Below are positions 15,435 through 24,457 of a DNA stretch of 64,000 nt, in pieces. The notes beneath the pieces are model-generated. The model was given only the letters and a program-made list of their open reading frames with translations. It did no database searches and had not been told where the DNA came from. How positions within the stretch are numbered: position 1 is the first letter of the stretch; each line of letters opens with the position of its first letter. This stretch comes from an uncultured Actinomycetes bacterium (GTDB lineage Bacteria > Actinomycetota > Acidimicrobiia > Acidimicrobiales > Microtrichaceae), in contig CAIYGQ010000146.1 of the NCBI GenBank assembly GCA_903925745.1, forward strand, positions 1 to 64,000, read 5' to 3'. Position numbers and translations under genes: made by a program.

Positions 15435-17033
15435 ATGTCGGACCAGGTGACGCCGGACACGAGCAGGCGTCCCAACGTCCTGCTCGTCACGCTGGACCAG
15501 TTCCGTGCCGAGTGCCTGGGGATCGCCGGCCACCCCGTGGTCCGGACCCCGACGCTGGACCGCCTGGCCCGCGAGGGCGTGCGCTTCACCCACCACTTCT
15601 CCAACTGCGCGCCCTGCGCGCCCGGGCGGGCGTCGCTGCTCACCGGGCTCTGGCAGATGCACCACCGGGTCACCGAGAACGGAGTGCCGCTCGCGGACGA
15701 CCTGCCGATGCTGGCCCGACTGCTGCGGGAGCTCGGCTACACCCCGACGCTGTTCGGCTACACCGACACCGCGCTCGACCCCAGGGGCCGCGCCGCGGAC
15801 GACCCGGCGCTGCGGAACTGGGAGGAGGCGTTGCCCGGTTTCGACGTCGAGCTGATGCTCGACGAGCAGATCGAGCCGTGGCTCGACTGGCTCGCCGGGG
15901 TCGGCGTCACCACCGACGACCCACCGTGGGGCATCTACCGGCCCGCCGACGTCCCCCTGCCGACCGGTCGGGGCGCCACCTGGCGACCGACGCGCTACGA
16001 CGCCGACCACACCGAGTCGGCGTTCGTCTCGAACGCGGCGATCGAGTGGTTCCGGTCGCGGCGCGGTGGGTCCGACCCGTGGTGCGTGCACCTCTCCTAC
16101 CTGCGCCCGCACCCTCCGTACATCGCCCCCGACCCGTACCACGACATGTACGACCCGGCCGACGTGCCACCACCCGCCCGGTTGGCCTCGGCGGCGGATC
16201 AGGCGGCGGTGCACCCGTTCCTGGAGGGTGCCCTGTCGATCGTGCCGTCACCCGCCGACCGGCTCGACCAGGACCAGCTGCGCGCCACCTACTACGGGAT
16301 GATCACCGAGGTCGACCACCAACTCGGACGGGTCATCGACGAGCTCCGCTCGAGCGGCGAGCTCGACGACACGCTGGTCGTCGTGACCTCGGACCACGGC
16401 GAGCAGCTCGGTGACCACTGGCTGGTCGAGAAGGTCGGGTTCTACGACCCGAGCTTCCGGATCCCGCTCATCATCCGCTGGCCAGGGATGGGGGGCCCAC
16501 CAGGCCGGACGGTCGACTCGTTCACCGAGAACGTCGACGTGGTCCCGACCATCCTCGACGTCTGCGGCGGGCGGATCCCTGCGTTCTGCGACGGCGCCTC
16601 GCTGCGGGAGTTCCTGGACCGGGACCTGACCGGCACCGGTGCCCCCGACCGGTGGAGGGACACGGTGCTGTTCGAGTACGACTTCCGCGATCCACGCCAC
16701 ACGATGATCGAACAGCTCTACGGCCTGCGACAGGACGAGTGCGGCATCTGCACCGTTCGTGACCGCCACGGCGCCTACGTCCACTTCGGCAGCCACTTCC
16801 CCCCGCTCTTCTTCGACCTGACGGACGACCCCGACGAGCTCGTCGACCTGGCCCCACGCGCCGCCACCGACCCCGGGGTGAACGCGCGCATGCTCGACTA
16901 CGCCGGACGGATGCTCGACCTGCGGATGCAGCACGCCGACTGCCGACTGACCGGCACCCGGATCACCGAGGACGGGCCCGTCCACCGCGCTGACCCACCA
17001 CGGCCGCACCTGTGGCCGCGTCGCGGGGACTGA
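15435..17033 (+). CDS. Type I sulfatase / phosphonate monoester hydrolase-like
   Basis: 532 residues of the formylglycine-dependent arylsulfatase family in the alkaline phosphatase superfamily. The maturation signature Cys61-Ala-Pro-Gly-Arg65 is present, so Cys61 would be converted to formylglycine. Metal-binding Asp21 lies in VTLDQFR, and the C-terminal TSDHGEQLGDHWLVEK supplies Asp-His and the later His-Lys residues. No signal peptide is seen, so it is likely cytoplasmic. It hydrolyses a sulfate or phosphonate ester of unknown type. TAGAAC lies 7 nt before the ATG. The APH-type kinase and SLC41-like transporter follow on the same strand. A formylglycine-generating enzyme gene is not in the window. 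Confidence 0.92.
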   Translation: MSDQVTPDTSRRPNVLLVTLDQFRAECLGIAGHPVVRTPTLDRLAREGVRFTHHFSNCAPCAPGRASLLTGLWQMHHRVTENGVPLADDLPMLARLLRELGYTPTLFGYTDTALDPRGRAADDPALRNWEEALPGFDVELMLDEQIEPWLDWLAGVGVTTDDPPWGIYRPADVPLPTGRGATWRPTRYDADHTESAFVSNAAIEWFRSRRGGSDPWCVHLSYLRPHPPYIAPDPYHDMYDPADVPPPARLASAADQAAVHPFLEGALSIVPSPADRLDQDQLRATYYGMITEVDHQLGRVIDELRSSGELDDTLVVVTSDHGEQLGDHWLVEKVGFYDPSFRIPLIIRWPGMGGPPGRTVDSFTENVDVVPTILDVCGGRIPAFCDGASLREFLDRDLTGTGAPDRWRDTVLFEYDFRDPRHTMIEQLYGLRQDECGICTVRDRHGAYVHFGSHFPPLFFDLTDDPDELVDLAPRAATDPGVNARMLDYAGRMLDLRMQHADCRLTGTRITEDGPVHRADPPRPHLWPRRGD

Positions 17034-17040
17034 ACCCGCC

Positions 17041-17116
17041 CGCCAGACCAGCCCGCCAGACCAGCCCGCCCGCCAGCCCGATCCGCCAGCCCGCCCGCCA
17101 GCCCGACCCACCAGCC
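17041..17116. repeat. GC-rich tandem repeats between sulfatase and kinase genes
   Basis: Two exact 13-bp units cgccagaccagcc (17041-17053, 17054-17066) are followed by two 25-bp units beginning cgcccgccagcccga (17067-17091, 17092-17116; 23/25 identical). They fill nearly the whole 93-bp gap up to the ribosome binding site of the next gene. Confidence 0.85.
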
Positions 17117-17126
17117 AGGAGGCAAC

Positions 17127-18203
17127 GTGCCGAGCAGCCCAGGATTCTCCGCCGACACCCTCCGGCCCCGGCTGGCCGGGTGGCTCGCGTCGCGCACCGG
17201 CAGCGGCGACGCCGGCATCGAGCTGCACGAGTCACCCACCGAGACCGGCCACTCGTCCGAGACGGTCCTGTTCGACGCCACCTGGACCGACGACGACGGG
17301 AGCCACTCGGACTCGCTCGTGCTGCGCACCGCTCCGGGCGGCCACACGGTGTTCCCGACCTACGACCTGGGACTGCAGTTCCGGGTCATGGAGCTCGTGG
17401 CGGCGACCGGGGTCGTGCCGATCCCGCCGTTGCGCTGGAACGAGCCCGACCCGTCGTGGATCGGCACACCGTTCCTGGTGATGGACCGGGTCGACGGCCT
17501 GGTGCCGCCGGACCGACTCCCCTACACGATGCAGGGCTGGTTGCTGGACGCGGCGCCAGAGGTCCAGCGGCGCGTGCAGACCGCCGGCCTGGAGGTGCTG
17601 GCCGCCGTCCACTCGATCGACTGGCGGACCGCCGGACTCGGCGTCCTCGACGCCCGGGAGTACGGCGCCACGGGCCTGGACCAGCAGCTCGGCTTCTACG
17701 AGCACTTCCTGGAGTGGGGCCGGGCCGGGCATCCCCAGCCGCGGCTCCACCAGGTGGCGCAGTGGCTGCGGGACCACCGACCCGACCCGGAACCGGACCC
17801 GGTGCTCAACTGGGGGGACGCCCGGATCGGCAACATCATCTTCCGGGGTGCCGAACCGGCCGCCGTCCTGGACTGGGAGATGGCCACGCTCGGGCCGCCG
17901 CAGGTGGACCTGGCCTGGTCCCTGCTGCTCGAGCGCTTCTTCACCGTCGAGCTCGGCGTGCCCCGGCCGCCCGGGTTCCTGGACCACGACGCCGCCGTCG
18001 CCCACTACGAATCCGTATCCCACCGGACGGTCGGTGACCTGACCTGGTACACCATCTGGGCTGCGCACCGCTACGCCGTCGTGATGATGCGCATCTGCCA
18101 GGCTGCGGCCCTCGACGGCATCGACATGGGTCAGACCGAGGACGACAACCTGGCGCTCTCCATGTTGAACCACCTGCTCGACGAGCACCGGTTGCTCGAC
18201 TGA
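17127..18203 (+). CDS. APH-fold phosphotransferase (ACAD10/11-type kinase)
   Basis: 358 residues of the aminoglycoside phosphotransferase/choline kinase fold. The catalytic loop is LNWGDARIGNIIF (Asp as base; the usual His of HGD is Trp-Gly here), followed by AVLDWEMATLGPPQVDLAW, the DxD-like metal site. An N-terminal lobe with SETVLFDATW and VLRTAPGG fits the ATP-binding sheet. Homologues occur next to acyl-CoA dehydrogenases and phosphorylate hydroxyacyl-CoA or small alcohols, so drug resistance is not implied. The GTG is preceded by AGGAGG with a 4-nt spacer, a strong Shine-Dalgarno that fixes the start. It lies downstream of the sulfatase across a repeat-filled gap. Confidence 0.86.
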   Translation: MPSSPGFSADTLRPRLAGWLASRTGSGDAGIELHESPTETGHSSETVLFDATWTDDDGSHSDSLVLRTAPGGHTVFPTYDLGLQFRVMELVAATGVVPIPPLRWNEPDPSWIGTPFLVMDRVDGLVPPDRLPYTMQGWLLDAAPEVQRRVQTAGLEVLAAVHSIDWRTAGLGVLDAREYGATGLDQQLGFYEHFLEWGRAGHPQPRLHQVAQWLRDHRPDPEPDPVLNWGDARIGNIIFRGAEPAAVLDWEMATLGPPQVDLAWSLLLERFFTVELGVPRPPGFLDHDAAVAHYESVSHRTVGDLTWYTIWAAHRYAVVMMRICQAAALDGIDMGQTEDDNLALSMLNHLLDEHRLLD

Positions 18204-18257
18204 CGGCTCCGCGCCTGCGGGGCCCGCCGGCCGTACCGTGAGCCGGCACGAACCGTC

Positions 18258-19517
18258 ATGGCTGCGATCCTCACCTCTGCGCTGCGGCGAACCCGGGAGG
18301 CCGGGCGCCGACTGGTCGACCTGCTCGGGCCGACGCGCGAAGCCGCACGACAGAGCCTGGTCGCGCTGGTCATCAACTCGACGACCAGCCTGGTCGCCGG
18401 CGCGGCGCTCGGAGCGATCACCGGGACGCTGGAGGCCCTGCCGGGACTCCTGGTCATGGTGCCCGCCGCCATCGGGCTCCGCGGCAACATCGCCGGATCG
18501 CTCGGGAACCGGATCTCCACCTCGATCCACACCGGCACCTACCGCCCGTCGCTGCGGCCGGACTCGGTCGTCGGGGTCAACCTGCTGGCATCGGTCTCAC
18601 TGACGTTCATCCTGTCGCTCGGGCTCGCCGTGGTCGCGATGATCGCCGCAGCCGCCTTCGGGGTCGAGGGTGTGATCAGCGTCCTCGACATGGCCGTCGT
18701 GTCGGTCGCCGGAGGGTTGCTGGCCAGTGTCATCGTGATCGGCGCGACGATCCTGTTGACCTCGGTCGGCGTCCGGCGCGGGTGGGACCTCGACGCCCTG
18801 GTGGCCCCGACCACGGCGACGCTCGGCGACGTCGTCACCATCCCGGCGCTCTGGCTCGCCGCCACCGTGCTGCTGGGACACGGCAGCTGGACCGCGGGAC
18901 TGGGCTGGGCGCTGGCCGCGCTCAGCATCGGGGTGTTCGTCACCGCGCTGCGGGTCCGCATCGCCGAACTCACCCGGATCATCCGTGAGTCGCTGCCGGT
19001 CCTGAGCGCTGCGGTCGTCCTGTCGACGCTGGCCGGATTGGTCATCCAGCAGCAGCTCGCCGTGTTCGCCGCGCTGCCGGCACTCCTGGTGCTGGAGCCC
19101 GCCTTCGTGAGCTCCGCCGGGTCCCTCGGGGGGATCCTGGCGAGCCGGATCGGGACCAACCTCCACCTGGGCCTGGTCGAACCGACACTGCGACCCGGCG
19201 TCGAGGCCCGGCGGGACGGACTCGCCGTCTTCTCCCTGTTCGTCCCGGTGTTCCTGGTGAACGCCGTCGGGGCGTGGGGGGTGGCGGCCCTCCTGGGTCT
19301 GGACTCGCCGGGACTCCCGCAGATGGTGCTCGCGTCGCTGATCGGGGGTGCGGGCGCCGTCGCCTTCGTCGTCGCGCTCGCCTACTACGGAACGATCACC
19401 GCGTGGCGCTCGGACCTGGACCCCGACACCTACGGGATCCCGGTCGTCACCGCGTCGGTCGACTTCGTCGGCGCACTCGCACTGATCCTGACGATCACGG
19501 TCCTCGGGATCGCCTGA
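18258..19517 (+). CDS. SLC41/MgtE-type divalent cation transporter, two-repeat membrane protein
   Basis: 419 residues, almost entirely hydrophobic, with about ten membrane helices. It contains the MgtE integral-membrane module twice: the first with MVPAAIGLRGNIAGSLGNR and STSIHTG, the second with LEPAFVSSAGSLGGILASR and GTNLHLG. Each is followed by a PTTATLGD or PVVTASVDF segment that in MgtE lines the ion path. The cytoplasmic N domain and CBS pair that gate bacterial MgtE are absent, so it resembles eukaryotic SLC41 architecture. It probably moves Mg2+ or another divalent cation. No ribosome binding site is obvious. TACCGT about 18 nt upstream may be a -10. The gene converges on phoH2 with a 16-bp gap. 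Confidence 0.85.
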   Translation: MAAILTSALRRTREAGRRLVDLLGPTREAARQSLVALVINSTTSLVAGAALGAITGTLEALPGLLVMVPAAIGLRGNIAGSLGNRISTSIHTGTYRPSLRPDSVVGVNLLASVSLTFILSLGLAVVAMIAAAAFGVEGVISVLDMAVVSVAGGLLASVIVIGATILLTSVGVRRGWDLDALVAPTTATLGDVVTIPALWLAATVLLGHGSWTAGLGWALAALSIGVFVTALRVRIAELTRIIRESLPVLSAAVVLSTLAGLVIQQQLAVFAALPALLVLEPAFVSSAGSLGGILASRIGTNLHLGLVEPTLRPGVEARRDGLAVFSLFVPVFLVNAVGAWGVAALLGLDSPGLPQMVLASLIGGAGAVAFVVALAYYGTITAWRSDLDPDTYGIPVVTASVDFVGALALILTITVLGIA

Positions 19518-19533
19518 GCGACCGGCGCCGGCC

Positions 19534-20817
19534 TCACCCGGCGTCGAGCAGCTCGCTCACGAGCGCCGCGACCGCGCTCCGCTCCGACCGCGACAACGTG
19601 ACGTGGCCGAACAGGGGGTGGCCACGCAGGAGCGCCACCACCGATGCGATCCCGTCGCGTCGTCCGACGCGGAGGTTGTCACGCTGGGCGACGTCGTGGG
19701 TCAGCACCACCCGGCTGCCCTCGCCCAGTCGGCTCAGCGCGGTCAGGAGCACCATCCGCTCCAGGTTCTGGGCCTCGTCCACGATCACGAAGCACTCCGT
19801 CAACGTGCGGCCCCGGATGTGGGTGAGTGGCAGCACCTCGACGAGTTCGCGCTCGACGACCTCGTCGATCACCTCGGGTCCGGCGATCGACTCGAGCGCG
19901 TCGTGGACCGCGGCCGCCCACGGCGCCATCTTCTCCGACTCCGATCCGGGCAGGTAGCCCAGGTCCTGCCCACCGACCGCGAACAGCGGGCGGAAGATGA
20001 TCACCTTGCGCTGCGTCCGCCGCTCCAGCACCGCCTCCAGGCCGGCGGCCAGGGCCAGGACCGACTTCCCGGTGCCGGCCGGACCGCCGAGCGACACGAT
20101 CCCCACCCGGTCATCCGCGAGCAGGTCCAGCGCCACCCGCTGCTCGGCGGATCGACCGCGGACGTCGAACAACGACCGGTCGCCGTCGACCAGGTGGACC
20201 TTGCCGTCGGCGTGCAGCCGTCCGAGCGCCGAGGCCGTCGGGCTGCGCAGCACCAGGCCCGCGTTCACCGACACGTCCGCCACGCCACCAGCGTCGACCA
20301 CCCGGTCGTGGTAGAGCGCGTCGACGACCGACCCGTCGACCTCGACCTCCACGAGTCCCGACCAGCCGTCGGGGTCGACCATCTCGTGGCGGTACTCCTC
20401 GGCCGGGATGTCGACCACCGACGCCTTCAGTCGCAACGGCAGGTCCTTGCTCACCAGCACCGCCTCGGCGCCGCCGTCCGCCAGGTTGCGGGCCACCGCC
20501 AGGATCCGGTGGTCGTTCGCCGACGACGAGAACGCGTCCGGCAGCGACGAGGTGTCGACGTGGTTCAGCTCCACCCGCACCGTGCCGCCCGACGGGTTGA
20601 CCGGCATCGGAGCGGTGAGGCTGCCGTGACGCTGACGGAGCCGCTCGAGCGAGCGGAGCGCCTCCCGGGCCGACCAGCCGAGCTCAGGGTGGAGCCGCTT
20701 GGCCTCCAGCTCGGTCAGGACCACGAGGGGGAGCACCACCTCGTGCTCGTCGAACTTCTCGAGCGCCGCAGGGTCCGCCAGCAGCACCGAGGTATCGAGG
20801 ACGTAGGTGCGCGTCAC
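19534..20817 (-). CDS. PhoH2-type protein: PIN ribonuclease domain fused to PhoH ATPase
   Basis: 427 residues. The N-terminal PIN domain ([12 protein letters not shown] with the first acidic residue, then LTELE and [10 protein letters not shown]) is a Mg2+-dependent RNase fold. The C-terminal PhoH ATPase has Walker [10 protein letters not shown] and Walker [11 protein letters not shown], with [17 protein letters not shown] between them. In mycobacteria PhoH2 is an RNA helicase/ribonuclease encoded with a small antitoxin-like PhoAT. No such small gene is obvious upstream here. The GTG start at 20817 is preceded by GGAGG only 3 nt away. The region upstream (20818-20958) is the divergent promoter area shared with the acyl-CoA dehydrogenases. 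Confidence 0.92.
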   Translation of the reverse strand: MTRTYVLDTSVLLADPAALEKFDEHEVVLPLVVLTELEAKRLHPELGWSAREALRSLERLRQRHGSLTAPMPVNPSGGTVRVELNHVDTSSLPDAFSSSANDHRILAVARNLADGGAEAVLVSKDLPLRLKASVVDIPAEEYRHEMVDPDGWSGLVEVEVDGSVVDALYHDRVVDAGGVADVSVNAGLVLRSPTASALGRLHADGKVHLVDGDRSLFDVRGRSAEQRVALDLLADDRVGIVSLGGPAGTGKSVLALAAGLEAVLERRTQRKVIIFRPLFAVGGQDLGYLPGSESEKMAPWAAAVHDALESIAGPEVIDEVVERELVEVLPLTHIRGRTLTECFVIVDEAQNLERMVLLTALSRLGEGSRVVLTHDVAQRDNLRVGRRDGIASVVALLRGHPLFGHVTLSRSERSAVAALVSELLDAG

Positions 20818-20946
20818 AGTCCTCCGAACGTACCGCCACCCGCCCGCACCGCCGTGGCAATCCGGGGCCCGGACCGGTGAACCCCTGGTGAACCTGCCGG
20901 TGGACCGGCACACCCCGACGGTTCGGCCCGCCGACCCGGCCAGGGG

Positions 20947-20952
20947 TACGGT
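20947..20952 (+). promoter_or_regulatory. -10 hexamer of leaderless acyl-CoA dehydrogenase operon
   Basis: TACGGT, 6 nt before the GTG at 20959. The same hexamer and spacing precede the P450 at 6252 and the EamA gene at 34410. Confidence 0.6.
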
Positions 20953-20958
20953 GCGGCC

Positions 20959-22143
20959 GTGAACCTGGACCTGACCGACGAGGAACGCTCGTTCCGCGAC
21001 GAGGCCCGGACCTGGCTCCGCGAACACCTGCCGCACGAGCCGCGACCGCCCGAGGGTCCGGAGATGCGCGAGTTCGACCTGGCCTGGCAGCGGACGCTCC
21101 ACGACGGCGGCTGGGCCGGCATCAACTGGCCCGCCGAGTTCGGCGGCCGGGGCCTGTCCGACATCCAGCAGATGATCTGGTACGAGGAGTTCGCCCTCGC
21201 CGACCCGCCGTTCACGCTGGCGAACTCCTGCACCTTCGTCGGGAACATGCACGGCGGGCCGACGCTCATCGTCAACGGCACCGACGAACAGAAGGCGCGC
21301 TACCTGCCGACGATCCTGCGCGGCGAGGAGGTCTGGTGCCAGGGGTTCTCGGAGCCGGGCGCCGGATCCGACCTGGCGGGACTGAGCACCAGGGCCGAGG
21401 TGGACGGCGACCACCTCGTGGTCACCGGCCAGAAGACGTGGACCTCCTACGCCCACGTCGCCGACCTGCAGGAACTGCTCGTCCGCACCAACCCCGACGC
21501 CCCCAAGCACAAGGGGATCACCTGGGTCGTCTGCGACATGCGCTCGCCCGGCATCGACATCCGCCCGATCCGCACCATGAGCCACGTCACCGACTTCTGC
21601 GAGGTCTTCTACGACGAGGTTCGGATCCCGCTCGCCAACGTGGTCGGAGGGATCGACAACGGTTGGCGGACGGCGATGTCGACGCTGAGCTTCGAGCGCG
21701 GCACCGGGTTCATGGCCGACCAGGTCGAGTTGGCCGCCACGGTCGAGCGCCTGATCGACGAGGCCCGCACGCGGACCGGGCCCGACGGCGTGCGACCGGC
21801 CATCGCCGACGACGAGATCGCCCGACGACTGGCCACCGTCCGGGCCGAGGTCGCAGCACTCCGGGCGATGACGATCGCCGGGATCTCACGGAACGCCCGG
21901 ACCGGCATGCCGGGGGCCGAGGGCTCCATGATCCGACTGTTCCACGGCGAGCTCCACCAGCGCGTCTACCAGTTGGCGCTCGAGGTCATCGGGCCCGAGG
22001 CGCTGCGGCTGACACCGGTGGACGGCGAGGGCGTGTGGACCGGCCCGTACCTGCAGTCGTTCGCCTACACCATCGGCGGCGGCACCACCGACATCCAGCG
22101 CAACATCGTGGGCGAGCGGGTCCTGGGCCTGCCGAGGACCTGA
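20959..22143 (+). CDS. Acyl-CoA dehydrogenase, large subunit-like
   Basis: 394-residue FAD-dependent acyl-CoA dehydrogenase with the full fold: N-terminal helices ([21 protein letters not shown]), [15 protein letters not shown], the FAD/substrate loop [27 protein letters not shown] and the terminal [21 protein letters not shown]. The medium-chain-type catalytic Glu (IYEGT) is Gly here (TIGGGT), so the base must come from elsewhere, as in isovaleryl-CoA and sterol-type enzymes. The partner gene begins 5 bp downstream, so the two probably form a heteromeric enzyme like mycobacterial FadE28-FadE29 acting on bulky acyl-CoAs. That last point is inference from gene order and length. Confidence 0.92.
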   Translation: MNLDLTDEERSFRDEARTWLREHLPHEPRPPEGPEMREFDLAWQRTLHDGGWAGINWPAEFGGRGLSDIQQMIWYEEFALADPPFTLANSCTFVGNMHGGPTLIVNGTDEQKARYLPTILRGEEVWCQGFSEPGAGSDLAGLSTRAEVDGDHLVVTGQKTWTSYAHVADLQELLVRTNPDAPKHKGITWVVCDMRSPGIDIRPIRTMSHVTDFCEVFYDEVRIPLANVVGGIDNGWRTAMSTLSFERGTGFMADQVELAATVERLIDEARTRTGPDGVRPAIADDEIARRLATVRAEVAALRAMTIAGISRNARTGMPGAEGSMIRLFHGELHQRVYQLALEVIGPEALRLTPVDGEGVWTGPYLQSFAYTIGGGTTDIQRNIVGERVLGLPRT

Positions 22144-22148
22144 TCGCC

Positions 22149-23165
22149 GTGGACCTGCTGCCCACCCCCGAACAGGACGAGATCGTCGCCACCGTCCGCA
22201 GCCAGCTGCACGGCGACTTCGACCTCCACTCGCTGGCCGCCGCCGACGGCTCCCCCGTCGTCGTCCCCGACGAACTCTGGCGCCGGTGCGCCGAGCTCGG
22301 CTGGTTCGGGCTCGGGCTCGAGGAGTCGCTGGGCGGGGTCGGCTACACGCTCGCCGAGGAGGCGCTGCTGTTCGCCGAACTCGGCGCGCACGCCACACCG
22401 GGCCCGTTCCTGGCGACGGTGCTCGCCGCCCGGGTCGCGGCCCTGCGGGGCGCCGACGACGTGGCCGCCGCCGTGCTCTCGGGAACCGCACCCGTCGCGC
22501 TCGGCGAGGTGGAGGCGGCCGGTCCCGGGGACGCCCACCTGCGGATCACCGACCTGGGCGGCGCCCGGTACGTCCTGGTCGTCACCGACGACCGGATCGC
22601 CCTGATCGGGGCCGACACGCTGGACGCGACCGACGACGCATCGATCGACCTGCTCGTCCCGATCGCCACCGCACCGATCCCCGACCTGTCCGAGGCCGTG
22701 GCCGAACTGACGGGGGTCGACGCCGCCGCCACCCGGCACCGCGGAACCGTCCTGGTCGCGGCCCAGCTCGCCGGCATCGCCACCGGCACCGCCGAGCAGT
22801 CGGTCGCCTACGCCGTGGACCGCGAGCAGTTCGGGGTCCCGATCGGATCGTTCCAGGCCGTCAAGCACCGCTGCGCCGACATGGCGGTGCGCGCCGAGGC
22901 GGCCACCAGCCAGTACCGACTGGCCGCACTCGCGCTGGCCGACGCTCGGGCCGACGCACCGTTCCAGGTCGCCGCCGCCCGGGTGGTCGCCGCGGATGCC
23001 GCCGTCACCAACGCACACACCAACGTGTTCAACCACGGTGGGATCGGCTTCACCTGGGAGCACACCGCCCACCGCTACGTGACCCGGGCCCAGGTGCTCA
23101 GCCGGACCCTCGGCGACCGCCGTCGCCACCTGTCCGACCTGCTCGGCGAACCGTCGCCGACCTGA
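22149..23165 (+). CDS. Acyl-CoA dehydrogenase, shorter partner subunit
   Basis: 338 residues, shorter than typical enzymes of about 380. Recognisable parts: an N-terminal LLPTPEQDEIVATVRSQL, the helical GWFGLGLEESLGGVGYTLAEEALLFAELG, a divergent central beta domain (PVALGEVEAAGPGDAHLRITD) lacking the standard FAD-binding WITNG motif, and a well-conserved C-terminal domain with VDREQFGVPIGSFQAVKHRCADM and HGGIGFTWEHTAHRY. The reduced beta domain suggests that this subunit depends on the upstream subunit for a complete active site. It starts at a GTG 5 bp after the upstream stop, so translation is likely coupled. Such alpha2beta2 pairs are known for sterol side-chain degradation. The substrate here is unproven. 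Confidence 0.88.
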   Translation: MDLLPTPEQDEIVATVRSQLHGDFDLHSLAAADGSPVVVPDELWRRCAELGWFGLGLEESLGGVGYTLAEEALLFAELGAHATPGPFLATVLAARVAALRGADDVAAAVLSGTAPVALGEVEAAGPGDAHLRITDLGGARYVLVVTDDRIALIGADTLDATDDASIDLLVPIATAPIPDLSEAVAELTGVDAAATRHRGTVLVAAQLAGIATGTAEQSVAYAVDREQFGVPIGSFQAVKHRCADMAVRAEAATSQYRLAALALADARADAPFQVAAARVVAADAAVTNAHTNVFNHGGIGFTWEHTAHRYVTRAQVLSRTLGDRRRHLSDLLGEPSPT

Positions 23166-23191
23166 GCGGACCCACCCGACACGGGCGGCCC

Positions 23192-23197
23192 TAGGCT
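23192..23197 (+). promoter_or_regulatory. -10 hexamer of leaderless MBL alkylsulfatase-like gene
   Basis: TAGGCT, 6 nt before the GTG at 23204. The 12-nt stretch from the hexamer to the start codon matches the dtxR promoter at 61846 in 11 of 12 positions. Confidence 0.55.
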
Positions 23198-23203
23198 GTC
23201 CTC

Positions 23204-24457
23204 GTGACGCTCGAGGTCCTGGAACTGTCCGGACGGCTCCTGTCCGGGGCCGAGGACCCGGCGGAACACACCGGCCTGGTGGTCGGCGGCAGCGTGCTCG
23301 ACGAGCTGGCCGACGACGTGGCGTTCGTCCGCAGCTTCGGCAACGTCACCGCCGTCGTCGACGACGGGGACCTGTTGCTCGTCGACGCCGGCGGACCCGT
23401 CCACGCGGTCGGCGTCCACGAGGCTGTCCGTGGCTGGACCCGGGCACCGCTCAGGACGGCCGTCTACACGCACGGCCACGTCGACCACGTCGCCGCCGTG
23501 CCGCTCTTCGAGGCCGACGGCGACCGGGTCCACGTGGTCGCCCACGCCCGGGTGCCCGACCGCTTCGACCGCTACCAGCTGACCAACGGCTACAACGGCA
23601 CGATCAACCAGCGGCAGTTCCAGCTGGCCGAGCCGATCTTCCCCACCGGGTTCCGGCGACCCGACCAGGTCTACGAGGACCGACTGAGCGTGCAGGTCGG
23701 ATCGCTCACCGCGGAGCTGCGCCACGACCGCGGCGAGACCGACGACCACACGTGGGTCTGGATGCCGGACCGGCGGATCCTGTGCACCGGCGACCTGTTC
23801 ATCTGGACGGCACCGAACTGCGGCAACCCCCAGAAGTCGCAGCGGTACCCCGCCGAGTGGGCCGCCGCACTGCGCGCCATGGCGGAGCTGGACGCCGAGT
23901 TGATGCTCCCCGGCCACGGGCTCCCCATCGCCGGTGCGGACTCCATCCGACGGGTGCTGACGACGAGCGCCGAGTGGCTCGAGTCCCTGCTCACCCAGAC
24001 CCTCGACCTGATGAACGTCGGGGCCACCCTCGACGACTGCATCCACACCGTCCGGGTGCCGGCGCACCTCGAGGGACTGCCGTGGCTGCGACCCAGCTAC
24101 GACGACCCCGAGTTCGTCGTCCACAACGTGTGGCGCCTCTACGGCGGCTGGTACGACGGCGACCCGTCGACCCTGAAACCGGCCCGGCGGAGCCACCTGG
24201 CCGCCGAGCTCGCCTCGCTCTCCGGCGGCGTCGGCGTCCTGGCCGCCCGGGCACTCGAGCTGGCCGACGCCGGCGACCTGCGCACCGCTGGCCACCTGGC
24301 CGAACTGGCCTGGCAGGCCGACCCCACCGACCCGGCCGCCCGCGACGCCCGGCGGCAGGTCAACCGGGCCCGGGTCGCCGCCGAGAGCTCGGTCATGGCG
24401 CGGGGCATCTTCGCCTGGGCATCGCGCCAGGCCCGGCCCGAGGGCGACCGGGCGTGA
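23204..24457 (+). CDS. MBL-fold hydrolase, type III alkylsulfatase-like
   Basis: 417 residues. The metallo-beta-lactamase core carries the di-zinc motif THGHVDH (His90, His92, Asp94, His95) followed by GETDDHTWVW, CTGDLFIW and PGHG. After the core comes the dimerisation segment typical of SdsA1-type alkylsulfatases, with VHNVWRLYGGWYDGDPSTLKPA. A C-terminal helical tail (about 345-417) replaces the SCP2-like lipid-binding domain of full-length SdsA1, which would be about 600 residues. It may cleave alkyl sulfates or another ester. CorA overlaps its end (GTGA, 4 nt), so the two are co-translated. Confidence 0.82.
   Translation: MTLEVLELSGRLLSGAEDPAEHTGLVVGGSVLDELADDVAFVRSFGNVTAVVDDGDLLLVDAGGPVHAVGVHEAVRGWTRAPLRTAVYTHGHVDHVAAVPLFEADGDRVHVVAHARVPDRFDRYQLTNGYNGTINQRQFQLAEPIFPTGFRRPDQVYEDRLSVQVGSLTAELRHDRGETDDHTWVWMPDRRILCTGDLFIWTAPNCGNPQKSQRYPAEWAAALRAMAELDAELMLPGHGLPIAGADSIRRVLTTSAEWLESLLTQTLDLMNVGATLDDCIHTVRVPAHLEGLPWLRPSYDDPEFVVHNVWRLYGGWYDGDPSTLKPARRSHLAAELASLSGGVGVLAARALELADAGDLRTAGHLAELAWQADPTDPAARDARRQVNRARVAAESSVMARGIFAWASRQARPEGDRA

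Noticed and set aside
17034-17126. Small gene in the GC-rich repeat between the sulfatase and kinase genes
   Set aside because: Pure low-complexity repeat with no start/ribosome-site pair except that of the kinase at 17127.
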